Positions 1 to 7,811 of a stretch of 10,651 nt of DNA are shown here, in pieces. The stretch's first letter is position 1, and each line of letters begins with the position of its first letter. The notes beneath the pieces are model-generated. The model ran no database searches, was not told the origin of the DNA, and saw nothing but the letters and a program-made list of their open reading frames with translations. The stretch comes from Bacteroidales bacterium (lineage in GTDB: Bacteria > Bacteroidota > Bacteroidia > Bacteroidales > WCHB1-69). The stretch lies in NCBI GenBank assembly GCA_012519525.1, contig JAAYQB010000048.1, forward strand, positions 1 through 10,651, in the 5' to 3' direction. The translations under genes and the position numbers were made by a program.

Positions 1-215
1 AAAACATAGTTTAAAGCATACTTCTTTTCTATATTATCTACCCAACATACTACGGCTTCATAAGTTCCGTCTTTTGCTTTATAAATATAGCACTGCGATT
101 TTTCATCCGTATAAGGGTCAACGGTATAATAATATCCTATAATGTCGTCGGCTTTATTTTGTGCCAATCCTGTAATAGCTTTAAACAAAATCAATACAAT
201 CAATAACTTTCTCAT
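1..215 (-). CDS. DUF2147 family secreted protein, N-terminal part (cut by left edge)
   Basis: The reading frame starts with ATG at 215 and stays open to the window edge, giving 71 residues of the N-terminus. It opens with a signal peptide (MRKLLIVLILFKAITGLAQ), so the product is exported, probably to the periplasm. The mature start runs ADDIIGYYYTVDP, followed by CYIYKAKDGTYEAVVCWVDN. This fits the opening of DUF2147 proteins: a short 'A(D/E)xIxG' segment, then strands of a small beta-barrel with 'xxIYKxxDGxYxAxVxW'. No enzymatic role is established for the family, and none can be read here. The C-terminal half lies outside the window. It is the last gene of the minus-strand series, 134 bp beyond the stop of the histidine kinase, so it may have its own promoter, although I saw no clean TAnnTTTG box in that gap. 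The assignment is from remembered family pattern. Confidence 0.72.
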   Translation of the reverse strand, partial: MRKLLIVLILFKAITGLAQNKADDIIGYYYTVDPYTDEKSQCYIYKAKDGTYEAVVCWVDNIEKKYALNYV

Positions 216-349
216 TGTCTATATTTATATTATTCAGTTAAGTAATGTTGCAAACGCAATCTTATAGGCTTTATTGTGAGAGAAAGAAAAAGTAAGAAAA
301 ATGTAAACATTATTGAAAAACTACTTGTTTGTAAACTATAAACTTCGTT

Positions 350-1420
350 TTAATTACTTTTTTTCAAAGTAAAACTAAAGGTAGAACCTACACCCGGCGT
401 GCTTCTTACATAGATGCTCTGCTTGTGTGCTTCTATAATGTGTTTGACGATGGCTAAGCCTAAGCCGGAACCGCCCATTTCGCGTGACCTGTCTTTCGAG
501 ATACGGTAAAAACGCTCAAACAAACGTGGAAGATGTCGGCTTTCTATTCCTATTCCATTGTCCGTTATCTCTATCAAATAGTTTTGGTCCATATCGAAGA
601 AAGTTATTTTTATCTTTTTTTCCTCTTTGTCGTTGTATTTTATAGCATTGGTTATCAAGTTTAAAAATACATTTTGTATGGATTCTCTATCGGCATAAAC
701 CATGTAAGAACGTTCAACATTGGCATTGACTTCATAGCGAACATTATGCTGTTTCGATAGCATTTCGAGCATATCTAAACTATCTTGTAAGAGTTTTTTT
801 AAATCTATTTTCTCTATATTTAATTTGAAATCTTTGTATTCTAACTTTGTAATGGTGTCCAAATCGTTCACTATTGCAATAATTCTATCAATATTTTTCG
901 ATGCTTTGTATAAATACTGATAGTTTATTTTTTCGTCATATAATCCACCGTCTAAGAGTGTTAACACATATCCTTGAATGGAAGTGAGAGGTGTTTTCAG
1001 TTCGTGAGAAACACTTCCCAAAAAATCTTTTCTAAACGCTTCCATTTCACGCAAATGCTTCATTTCTATGTCTTTTTTCGTTACGTAGGATATCGCTTCT
1101 TGCTCTGCCATTTCAATAGACCTGTATTTTTTTCTCCACTCTTTTTTGGTGTCTTTCGACATTTTATAATCCAAAATAATTTTATAAATCAATTTTATTT
1201 TATGATAAATAAAAGTATCAATCCAATAATAAGTCGTTAAGAATGAAATAATTAATGTTGATAAGATAGCGATTACAACTACCGTTAATAACGATAGTTG
1301 TAATGCGTTACCTATATAAAAAACCAGCGTTAAAATCACAGCAATTCCAACGGCATTAATTGCTGATATAAATTTGGGATTCAGATTTTTAGTCTTTTTA
1401 TATCTGGTCTTTATTTTCAC
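350..1420 (-). CDS. Membrane sensor histidine kinase (PhoR/WalK-like), probable GTG start
   Basis: This is the sensor of a two-component system; it autophosphorylates on His and passes phosphate to a response regulator, which is not encoded in the window. From the GTG at 1420 the protein has 356 residues. Two transmembrane helices (about 19-37 and 41-63) are joined by only a few residues, so there is no periplasmic sensor domain. A charged linker follows, then the HisKA H-box (SVSHELKTPLTS, His139), N-box (about 251-263, NLITNAIKYN), G1 box DNGIGI (287-292), F-box LFERFYR (300-306) and G2 box GGSGLGLAI (316-324). All catalytic motifs look intact. The frame also contains an ATG at 1510, but that start would overlap the aminotransferase gene by 85 bp and add a basic tail with no family resemblance. 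The GTG lies 5 bp after the aminotransferase stop and gives the usual 'xKIKxx...TM-TM' beginning of Bacteroidota kinases. It is probably co-transcribed with the aminotransferase and gmk. The signal it senses is unknown. Confidence 0.9.
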   Translation of the reverse strand: MKIKTRYKKTKNLNPKFISAINAVGIAVILTLVFYIGNALQLSLLTVVVIAILSTLIISFLTTYYWIDTFIYHKIKLIYKIILDYKMSKDTKKEWRKKYRSIEMAEQEAISYVTKKDIEMKHLREMEAFRKDFLGSVSHELKTPLTSIQGYVLTLLDGGLYDEKINYQYLYKASKNIDRIIAIVNDLDTITKLEYKDFKLNIEKIDLKKLLQDSLDMLEMLSKQHNVRYEVNANVERSYMVYADRESIQNVFLNLITNAIKYNDKEEKKIKITFFDMDQNYLIEITDNGIGIESRHLPRLFERFYRISKDRSREMGGSGLGLAIVKHIIEAHKQSIYVRSTPGVGSTFSFTLKKSN

Positions 1421-1425
1421 ATTTT

Positions 1426-2745
1426 TTATTGTAAAGGGTGATTTTCGGCAAAGATTTTCAATCGTCTTTCCAACTCGGGAAATTCTTCTTTTTGAATCAA
1501 CGATACGCAAGCTCTCAATCCTTCTAATCGCTGACTGCCTGTAATGGCAAGCGAAATAGCACTGATACCATAATACAATAATTCGGCAAGTAGCTCTTCG
1601 CCACTAAATCCGGGATAGCTTATTGTAAAATAAAATCCGTCGGACAGAGGTTGGTCTTCGTCTTTGTCGTACACGATTTTAAAACCGTTATCGGTAAACA
1701 TTTTTTTCATCGCATTGGCTTTATCTCTGTATTCGACCATGCCTTCGACTAAATTATAATCTCCATCGTTACAAGCTTTCAGTATGGCTGCCATTGCATA
1801 TTGTGCCGAATGAGAAGTCCCTGAACTCAAAGCATAAACAGCTCCGTAAACCATAGCATGTCCTAAATTATCCGTACCGAAATACTGTTTTAAGTTGGGA
1901 TATTGTCCTTTGAAAAGTTTTTCGGAAATGACCATCACGCCCAAGCGTTCGCCCGCATAACTGAATGCTTTAGAACTTGAAATAAAAAGTACATAATTAT
2001 CGGTGTATTTTGCCGCCGTTACCTGATAAGGTGGTTTGCCGGGTGTAGATATGTCTTTGCGGAAATCCATACCAAAATAAGCAAGGTCTTCTATTACAAT
2101 CACATCGTATTTATTGGCTAAGTCTCCGATGATTTTTAATTCTTTCTCAGTAAAACAAATCCACGACGGATTGTTAGGATTGGAATAAATAATAGAATGA
2201 ATGTTGCCTTTGCTCAAATAGCTTTCCAATTTATCTTTTAATTTTTCTCCTCTAAAATCATAAACATCAAAAGTTTCGAATTTTGCTCCCAAAATACGAT
2301 GTTGTTGTTTTTGAACGGGAAATCCCGGGTCAATAAACAAAGTCGTATCTCTCTCTTTGTGCAAATGTTGAAATGTTAAGAAAGTGGCAAAGCCGGCTTG
2401 CATCGAACCGACAGTAGGAATACAAGAAGCAGGCTGAACATCAATATCCATAAAATTTTTACAGAAACGTGCCATCTCATACTTCAGAGATGGAATTCCG
2501 TCTATATCAGGATATATTGCTGATACTCCATTATCTAAAGCCTCTTTTTGAGCATCTAAACCTATTTGTACGGAAGGTAAACCCGGTATACCCATCTCCA
2601 TGCGTATAAATTTCTTACCCGATGCTTCTTCAATTTCATTTATTAATCGCTTAACTTCGCGTATAGAAGCTTTTCCAATGCTTGGTAAATTACTTTTTTT
2701 AACTACTTTTTGTACAATGTCGTACGGTATTGGTGTGTCCTTCAT
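1426..2745 (-). CDS. PLP-dependent aminotransferase, class I/II (fold type I)
   Basis: A 439-residue cytoplasmic enzyme of the aspartate-aminotransferase fold. Visible motifs in order are EMGIPGLP near 50 (the usual substrate-side glycine loop), YPDIDGIPSLKYEMARF (79-95, the 'Y-x-x-x-G-x-x-x-L-R' region of the family), NPNNP (189-193, the cofactor-contacting Asn motif), IEDLAYF (218-224, the Asp that binds the pyridine nitrogen and the nearby Tyr), SSSKAFSYAGERLG (256-269, with Lys259 as the predicted Schiff-base lysine and Arg267 near the phosphate) and LRACVS (410-415, with Arg411 in the place of the substrate carboxylate-binding Arg). The length is slightly above the usual 380-420. The amino acid substrate cannot be read from the sequence. 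It follows gmk by 22 bp and precedes the histidine kinase by 5 bp (GTG start), which suggests a single transcript, though no shared pathway is obvious. Confidence 0.92.
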   Translation of the reverse strand: MKDTPIPYDIVQKVVKKSNLPSIGKASIREVKRLINEIEEASGKKFIRMEMGIPGLPSVQIGLDAQKEALDNGVSAIYPDIDGIPSLKYEMARFCKNFMDIDVQPASCIPTVGSMQAGFATFLTFQHLHKERDTTLFIDPGFPVQKQQHRILGAKFETFDVYDFRGEKLKDKLESYLSKGNIHSIIYSNPNNPSWICFTEKELKIIGDLANKYDVIVIEDLAYFGMDFRKDISTPGKPPYQVTAAKYTDNYVLFISSSKAFSYAGERLGVMVISEKLFKGQYPNLKQYFGTDNLGHAMVYGAVYALSSGTSHSAQYAMAAILKACNDGDYNLVEGMVEYRDKANAMKKMFTDNGFKIVYDKDEDQPLSDGFYFTISYPGFSGEELLAELLYYGISAISLAITGSQRLEGLRACVSLIQKEEFPELERRLKIFAENHPLQ

Positions 2746-2767
2746 ATTTTTTATATTTTAATGTTTT

Positions 2768-3334
2768 TTATTTTTTTATAAATGTCGAAATTATTTGATA
2801 AGATTGTTTTATTGACTGTTCTAAATCGTCATTAACAATTACTTGGTCGAAATGATTAATAAAACTTAATTCATAGTTTGCTTTTTCTAAACGTTTGCGT
2901 AAGGATTCTTCGGTTTCGGTGCCTCTTTTTAGTAAACGATTTCTTAGTTCTTCTATCGAAGGCGGTTTGATAAACACTGCCAAAGCTTTTTCTTTAAAAT
3001 TTCGTTTGAGGTTTAAACCGCCTAAAACATCCACATCGAATACTATGTTTTTTTTCAATGCAAACAAGCGGTCTATCTCCGAATATAAAGTCCCATAATA
3101 TTGATTTTCATAAACTTCTTCCCATTCTAAGAATAAATTATCTTCAATACCTTTTTTGAATTGAGCAGGACTGTAAAAATAATAATCTTTACCTTCCACC
3201 TCATCTTTACGCTGTTTTCTACTTGTTGCAGAGATAGAAAATGCCAAATGCAAATCCATATTGATTAATTCTTTCAATATGGTCGTTTTGCCCGAACCCG
3301 AAGGTGCTGAAAAAATAATGATTTTTTCGTTCAT
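2768..3334 (-). CDS. gmk: Guanylate kinase
   Basis: Catalyses ATP + GMP to ADP + GDP in purine nucleotide synthesis; cytoplasmic and normally essential. From the ATG at 3334 the protein has 188 residues, typical for the family. The P-loop SAPSGSGKTT sits at residues 9-18 (Lys16), followed by the GMP-binding segment SISATSRKQRKDEVEGKDYYF, with the conserved 'SATSR...R..E..G.DY.F' residues. Then come FLEWEEVYENQYYGT, the FDVDVLGG segment carrying the catalytic-site Asp region, and the lid-like RLLKRGTETEESLRKRL. An in-frame ATG at 3343 would add MFI. I prefer 3334 because homologues begin 'MxxKIIIFSAPSGSGKTT' and because the likely -7 box at 3358-3365 would leave almost no leader for the upstream ATG. 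It is the first gene of the minus-strand operon and diverges from rfbB. Confidence 0.97.
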   Translation of the reverse strand: MNEKIIIFSAPSGSGKTTILKELINMDLHLAFSISATSRKQRKDEVEGKDYYFYSPAQFKKGIEDNLFLEWEEVYENQYYGTLYSEIDRLFALKKNIVFDVDVLGGLNLKRNFKEKALAVFIKPPSIEELRNRLLKRGTETEESLRKRLEKANYELSFINHFDQVIVNDDLEQSIKQSYQIISTFIKK

Positions 3335-3357
3335 TATAAACATTTATTTTGATAATG

Positions 3358-3365
3358 CAAAAATA
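3358..3365 (-). promoter_or_regulatory. Bacteroidota -7 box for the gmk operon
   Basis: Read on the minus strand this is TATTTTTG followed by C, a full match to the Bacteroidota -7 consensus TAnnTTTG. Transcription would start about 5 nt further on, leaving a leader of roughly 20 nt before the ATG at 3334. No TTG-type -33 element is visible at the usual distance; that position is occupied by the palindrome at 3382-3394. Run-of-T boxes are easy to find by chance in this AT-rich DNA, hence moderate confidence. Confidence 0.55.
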
Positions 3366-3381
3366 TAAAATAAAGTATCAT

Positions 3382-3394
3382 GAATTTTAAATTC
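3382..3394. promoter_or_regulatory. Perfect 13-bp palindrome between the divergent promoters (possible operator)
   Basis: GAATTT-T-AAATTC is a perfect inverted repeat with a single central base (3388). It lies 22 bp from the start of the rfbB -7 box and 23 bp from the start of the gmk -7 box, so it is centred between them and would cover the -33 region of both. This geometry would suit a regulator acting on both directions. The arms are A/T-rich, so chance cannot be excluded. No regulator gene is present in the window. Confidence 0.35.
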
Positions 3395-3409
3395 TGTTTT
3401 TTTATTTTG

Positions 3410-3417
3410 TATCTTTG
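3410..3417 (+). promoter_or_regulatory. Bacteroidota -7 box for the rfbB operon
   Basis: TATCTTTG followed by C is a full match to TAnnTTTG, the -7 element used by the Bacteroidota primary sigma factor. The expected start of transcription near 3422 gives a leader of about 28 nt to the ATG at 3450, A-rich and without a Shine-Dalgarno site, as is normal in the phylum. No -33 TTTG is seen at 17-23 bp upstream. The box also helps to choose the rfbB start, because the ATG at 3429 would leave only about 7 nt of leader. Confidence 0.65.
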
Positions 3418-3449
3418 CAAAATATTTTATGTTTGAAAAAAAAAGAAAG

Positions 3450-4502
3450 ATGAAAAAAATATTAATAACAGGCGGAGCCGGTTTTATAGGTTCACATTTA
3501 GTTCATTTAATGGTCAGAAAATATCCTAATTATCATATCTATAATTTAGATAAATTAACTTATGCCGGCAATCTTGAAAACTTAAAAGATATTGAAAAAG
3601 AAAGTAATTACACTTTTATAAAAGGTGATATCGTTGATGAAAATTTTATAAACGAGCTGTTTGCCGAACATAATTTTGATGGGCTTATCCATTTGGCTGC
3701 CGAATCGCATGTGGATAGGTCGATACATTCGCCTTTAGAATTTATTTACACCAACATTGTAGGCACCGTCAACTTATTAAATGCGGCACGCAACACATGG
3801 AAAGAGGACATGGGAAACAAAAGATTTTACCATGTTTCAACCGACGAAGTCTATGGTTCTCTGGGTGAAACAGGTGCATTTGTCGAAACTACGCCCTACG
3901 ACCCTCACAGTCCTTATTCGGCTTCAAAAGCAAGTTCCGACCACCTTGTCAGAGCCTATCACGACACCTACGGTTTGAATATTGTTATATCAAATTGCTC
4001 GAACAATTATGGTCCCTATCAATTTCCTGAAAAGCTAATTCCTCTTTTTATCAACAACATATTACACAATCGTCCTTTGCCGGTATATGGAAAAGGTATC
4101 AATGTAAGGGATTGGTTGTACGTAGAAGACCATGTAAAAGCAATTGATTTAATTTATCATCAAGGGCGAAAAGGCGAAACCTATAATATTGGCGGCAATA
4201 ACGAATGGAAAAACATCGACTTAATACACCAGCTTATAGCCATAACCGACGAATTGTTACAACGTCCAAAAGGAACTTCTACTCAACTGATTACTTTTGT
4301 CAGCGACCGCAAAGGACACGATTTACGATATGCTATTGACGCAAGTAAAATCAAAAACGAACTCGGTTGGCAGCCAAGCGTACAATTCGATGAAGGTTTT
4401 CGCACCACCGTTAAATGGTATCTCGATAATGAAGATTGGTTAAAGAACGTAACTTCAGGAAATTACCAAAAATATTATGAAGAAATGTATTCCAATCGTT
4501 AA
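3450..4502 (+). CDS. rfbB: dTDP-glucose 4,6-dehydratase
   Basis: Converts dTDP-D-glucose to dTDP-4-keto-6-deoxy-D-glucose using bound NAD+, the second step towards dTDP-L-rhamnose and related sugars of surface polysaccharides. It is a cytoplasmic extended short-chain dehydrogenase. From the ATG at 3450 it has 350 residues, the usual length. The Rossmann motif GGAGFIG is at 8-14, with 'HLAAESHVDRSI' at 81-92, the catalytic triplet TDE at 131-133 (STDEVYG), the Tyr-x3-Lys pair Y156/K160 in YSASKASSDH, and the family-typical SNCSNNYGPYQFPEKLIPL and GINVRDWLYVEDH segments. An ATG at 3429 would add seven lysine-rich residues; homologues start directly with 'MKKILITGGAGFIGS'. It heads the plus-strand operon, 14 bp before the M23 peptidase gene. 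The partners rmlA, rmlC and rmlD are absent from the window, so they must be elsewhere or the product feeds another sugar pathway. A related sugar-nucleotide dehydratase is possible but less likely. Confidence 0.94.
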   Translation: MKKILITGGAGFIGSHLVHLMVRKYPNYHIYNLDKLTYAGNLENLKDIEKESNYTFIKGDIVDENFINELFAEHNFDGLIHLAAESHVDRSIHSPLEFIYTNIVGTVNLLNAARNTWKEDMGNKRFYHVSTDEVYGSLGETGAFVETTPYDPHSPYSASKASSDHLVRAYHDTYGLNIVISNCSNNYGPYQFPEKLIPLFINNILHNRPLPVYGKGINVRDWLYVEDHVKAIDLIYHQGRKGETYNIGGNNEWKNIDLIHQLIAITDELLQRPKGTSTQLITFVSDRKGHDLRYAIDASKIKNELGWQPSVQFDEGFRTTVKWYLDNEDWLKNVTSGNYQKYYEEMYSNR

Positions 4503-4516
4503 CATAATAATTCGTA

Positions 4517-5524
4517 ATGCAACATAAATCAATTATACTTATTACTTTACTTGCTTTCAGTACCGGTATTTTTGCTCAAGTAGAAATAAAAACAGATACG
4601 ACATTAACTACCGAGAAACAATGTATGGATAGTATTTCCGTTATAAAAAACACTATTCTTTCTATCGAATATTTGCCTGCTGCTCACTTCTACACCGACG
4701 AGTGGCGGAACGAACACACACGTTCGGCATATATTTTTCGAAAAGACACTACGTATATTTTACCGTTAAATAACGATAAAACAGGCAGTTTTGTGTTTCC
4801 ATGCGATGGCAAAGTCTGTTCTTCTTACGGTCTTCGCAGTGGAAGAATGCACACGGGAATGGACATCAAACAAAACCATGGCGACCCTATAGTAGCAGCA
4901 TGGAATGGCGTAGTACGCATGGCACGCATGGCTTATTACGGCTATGGCGGAATAGTTGTTATCAGACACGATAATGGATTGGAAACCGTTTACGCCCATT
5001 TATCACGTGTTAGCGTACTTCCCAATCAAGAAGTAAAAGCAGGCGAACTAATAGGAAAAGCAGGTCGTACAGGAAGAGCAAGCACTGAACATCTGCACTT
5101 TGAAACACGTTTCTTATACGAATGCTTTAACCCTAAAACGATTATTGATTTTGACACTTATCAATTAACTACCGATACATTAATCGTTGTTAATGGAAAA
5201 TTTTATGCTAAAGAAGACTACGATAACAATAAAAATCAGGTGGACGAAATTCCTGTCAGCAGCGATATTTTAAACGATACTTTAAACATAAACGACACTA
5301 CCGACGACAGCATTAGTATTGTTAAAAGTAAACCCATCGTTCCTCAAAAAGAAAACACCCCGCCCCCTACTACTTATAAACCCAAATATCACATTGTAAA
5401 ACAAGGCGATACTCTCTATAAAATCGCAAAAAAATACAGTACCACTGTTAATAAACTATGCGAAATCAATCGTATAAAAGAAAACGACATTTTGAGTCTT
5501 AATCAAAAAATAAAACTACCTTAA
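4517..5524 (+). CDS. Secreted M23 peptidoglycan endopeptidase with C-terminal LysM domain
   Basis: A 335-residue zinc endopeptidase predicted to cut peptide cross-links in the cell wall from the periplasmic side. A signal peptide (about 1-20, ending ...STGIFA before Gln21) is followed by an uncharacterised N-terminal region. The M23 (lysostaphin-type) domain covers about 90-205: HTGMD supplies His112 and Asp116, YAHLS supplies His161, and HLHFE supplies His192 and His194. This is the complete HxxxD/H/HxH set, so the enzyme should be active rather than a degenerate activator. A Thr/Asp-rich and Pro-rich linker (about 240-288) leads to one LysM module (about 291-335, YHIVKQGDTLYKIAKKYS...), which binds N-acetylglucosamine in peptidoglycan. 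It lies 14 bp after rfbB and 4 bp before the next gene. Together with the lytic transglycosylase two genes on, it can attack both the peptide and the glycan part of the wall. Confidence 0.94.
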   Translation: MQHKSIILITLLAFSTGIFAQVEIKTDTTLTTEKQCMDSISVIKNTILSIEYLPAAHFYTDEWRNEHTRSAYIFRKDTTYILPLNNDKTGSFVFPCDGKVCSSYGLRSGRMHTGMDIKQNHGDPIVAAWNGVVRMARMAYYGYGGIVVIRHDNGLETVYAHLSRVSVLPNQEVKAGELIGKAGRTGRASTEHLHFETRFLYECFNPKTIIDFDTYQLTTDTLIVVNGKFYAKEDYDNNKNQVDEIPVSSDILNDTLNINDTTDDSISIVKSKPIVPQKENTPPPTTYKPKYHIVKQGDTLYKIAKKYSTTVNKLCEINRIKENDILSLNQKIKLP

Positions 5525-5528
5525 AATA

Positions 5529-7811
5529 ATGATTCAACTACGATTATGCTATAAAAAAAGAAGCACTTTATTATTGGTCTTACTGCTAATAAGTGTGAAT
5601 TCCTTTTCACAAAGCACCCACGATTATGGATTTGTAAAATACGTTGGTGTTCCCGTTGTTCACAACAAAGATTCGTTTTTGCTTTATCCTTGGTCCGGCG
5701 GTATGAATAACATTCAAATGGCAAGCATTGACATTGATTTAGACGGCATTAAAGACATTGTAGCATTTGATGTACATGGAAGACGCATTTTACCTTTTAT
5801 CAACAAAGCCGACAAAGAGGGCGAAATCAATTATGTTTACGACCCTTCTTATGTTCATCTTTTTCCGGAAGATATCAACGGCTTTCTACAACTGATTGAC
5901 TTTGACGGCGACGGGAAAGAAGATATTTTCACCTACGAAAATGCAGGCTTAAAAGTATATAAAAATGTGAGCGATACCGTTTTACAATTTGAACTTTTCA
6001 CGGAACAAATTACCTCTAAATATTACAACAGCTATATCAATCTATTTTGCACGGAAGGTGATTATATCGTCATTAAAGACATAGACGGCGATGGCGACGT
6101 AGATGTTTTAGCTTTCTGGGCATTAGGCAAATATATTGATTATCATAAAAATCAATCGGTAGAAAAATACGGTCATCGCGATTCTTTGGATTTCCATTTA
6201 TCGGAACGCTGTTGGGGCTATTTTTCCGAAAGCGAAGAAGGCAATACGATTTATTTAAACGACTACTGCGATAACGACCAATCAACGAAAACGCATCGTC
6301 ATACAGGCTCTACTATGCTGCTCTTAGATGAAAACGGTTCAGGACTTTACGATTTGCTGTTAGGCGATATGGACTATTCCAATCTTGTTTTACTTAGCAA
6401 TGGCGGAACAAAAGATTCGGCACACATAACCGAAGTGGATATGCACTTCCCTTCTTACGATGTCCCCATTGATATTTATTCTATGCCCTGCCCTATTTTT
6501 ATTGATATTGACAATGACGGACTAAAAGATTTAGTGGTTTCCCCCTTGGATTTGGCTTACCTTAAATCGGAAAACTTTAACAGCGTTTGGTGGTATAAAA
6601 ACTTCGGAACCAACGAAAAACCTCAATTTCGTTTGCAAACAAAATCTTTGTTTCAAGACCAAATGATAGATGTCGGTGCAGGTGCCTATCCCGTTTTGTA
6701 CGACATTGACAACGACGGTTTATTGGATTTATTTATAGGCAACTACGGCTATTTCGATACGGCAACTTTTATCAATGGAATACTAAAATGCTACTATACT
6801 GCCTCTATTGCTTACTATAAAAATACGGGAACGGTTAATCAGCCTGTTTTTCAACTTATCACCGACGATTTTTGCAACTTGCGTTACTATAAATATACTT
6901 CTTTGCTGCCTACCTTTTCCGACATCAACAACGATGGAAAAGCAGATATGATAGTAGGTCTCAACGATGGAACTTTGCTTTATTTAAAAAACATTTCCAC
7001 CGACGATACTTTAATCTTCGAAGAAGCTGTTACCAACTATCAAAACATTGATATTGGCGATTTTGCAGCTCCTCAACTTTTCGATTTAGACAAAGACAGT
7101 TTAGTAGATTTAATTATAGGAAACAAAAAAGGACAGCTATGTTATTACAAAAATACAGGCACTAAAAATCAAGCTGTATTCACAAAAATCACAGACAATT
7201 TGGGCGATGTAGATGTAAGAGATTACGATGAATCCTATTTTGGCTATTCGGTGCCTTGCTTCATTCGTACTTCCCAAGGTGAAACAAGACTGTGGGTGGG
7301 TGCCGAAAACGGATATGTGTATTATTACGACCATATAGACAACAATTTAAATGCCGGCTTTAATCTAAAAGACAGTATGTTCTATGTGTTTGAAAATATG
7401 CGTTACCCTATCCGAGAAGGCTATAGAACGGCTGTTGCCTGCGGTTTTCTGACCAACGAAAAATACCCGGATTTAATCGTAGGGAATTTTGCAGGTGGAT
7501 TGAGTTTTTACAAAGGCATCACACCTCCCGATACAACTATTGGAATACAAGTATTTAACAAAATAAAAGAAAGCGAAAACGTAAATATTTATCCCAATCC
7601 GGCAGCTAAGGCTATCACCGTAACGACAGCAACATTCAATATGAAACAAATAGAAATTGTTGACATAACCGGAAAAGTTATAATAAAAACATTGGCAAGG
7701 GGAAAACATACCGATATGGATATTTCCGGATTACACAATTCTATGTATTTCATTAAAATAACCTTAGAAAACCAATTGGTAATTACAAAAAAAATTATCA
7801 AAAATGATTAA
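5529..7811 (+). CDS. T9SS-exported VCBS/FG-GAP repeat (beta-propeller) protein
   Basis: A 760-residue protein predicted to leave the cell through the type IX secretion system and remain on the surface or be released. It has a signal peptide (about 1-27, LLLVLLLISVNSFSQ). At least eight DxDxDGxxD-like loops follow, at about 68, 124, 184, 267, 326, 392, 465 and 519 (for example DFDGDGKED, DIDGDGDVD, DIDNDGLKD, DINNDGKAD). These are the calcium-binding loops of FG-GAP/VCBS blades, spaced about 55-85 residues. Several blades also carry a 'YYKNTGTxxxxxF' strand (near 354, 428, 538). The loops at 267 (DENGSGLYD) and 519 (DLDKDSLVD) are weaker. The C-terminus (about 684-760, NIYPNPA...ITGKVI...MYFIKI) is a type A sorting domain. 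No catalytic domain is visible, so binding or adhesion is the likely role. The start is 4 bp after the M23 gene, and the 3' end overlaps the next gene by 8 bp. Confidence 0.92.
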   Translation: MIQLRLCYKKRSTLLLVLLLISVNSFSQSTHDYGFVKYVGVPVVHNKDSFLLYPWSGGMNNIQMASIDIDLDGIKDIVAFDVHGRRILPFINKADKEGEINYVYDPSYVHLFPEDINGFLQLIDFDGDGKEDIFTYENAGLKVYKNVSDTVLQFELFTEQITSKYYNSYINLFCTEGDYIVIKDIDGDGDVDVLAFWALGKYIDYHKNQSVEKYGHRDSLDFHLSERCWGYFSESEEGNTIYLNDYCDNDQSTKTHRHTGSTMLLLDENGSGLYDLLLGDMDYSNLVLLSNGGTKDSAHITEVDMHFPSYDVPIDIYSMPCPIFIDIDNDGLKDLVVSPLDLAYLKSENFNSVWWYKNFGTNEKPQFRLQTKSLFQDQMIDVGAGAYPVLYDIDNDGLLDLFIGNYGYFDTATFINGILKCYYTASIAYYKNTGTVNQPVFQLITDDFCNLRYYKYTSLLPTFSDINNDGKADMIVGLNDGTLLYLKNISTDDTLIFEEAVTNYQNIDIGDFAAPQLFDLDKDSLVDLIIGNKKGQLCYYKNTGTKNQAVFTKITDNLGDVDVRDYDESYFGYSVPCFIRTSQGETRLWVGAENGYVYYYDHIDNNLNAGFNLKDSMFYVFENMRYPIREGYRTAVACGFLTNEKYPDLIVGNFAGGLSFYKGITPPDTTIGIQVFNKIKESENVNIYPNPAAKAITVTTATFNMKQIEIVDITGKVIIKTLARGKHTDMDISGLHNSMYFIKITLENQLVITKKIIKND

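Noticed and set aside
340..347. AAACTTCG shared with the end of the repeat-like segment (10533-10540)
   Set aside because: An 8-bp match with different flanks is expected by chance over 10 kb.
3429..3449. ATG at 3429 as the rfbB start
   Set aside because: It adds only MFEKKRK, unlike homologues that begin at the Rossmann strand, and would leave almost no leader after the -7 box.
4766..4999. Minus-strand frame inside the M23 gene, and similar opposite-strand frames inside gmk, the kinase, the VCBS and the mltF genes
   Set aside because: They lie wholly within genes with clear family motifs and show no recognisable protein features.
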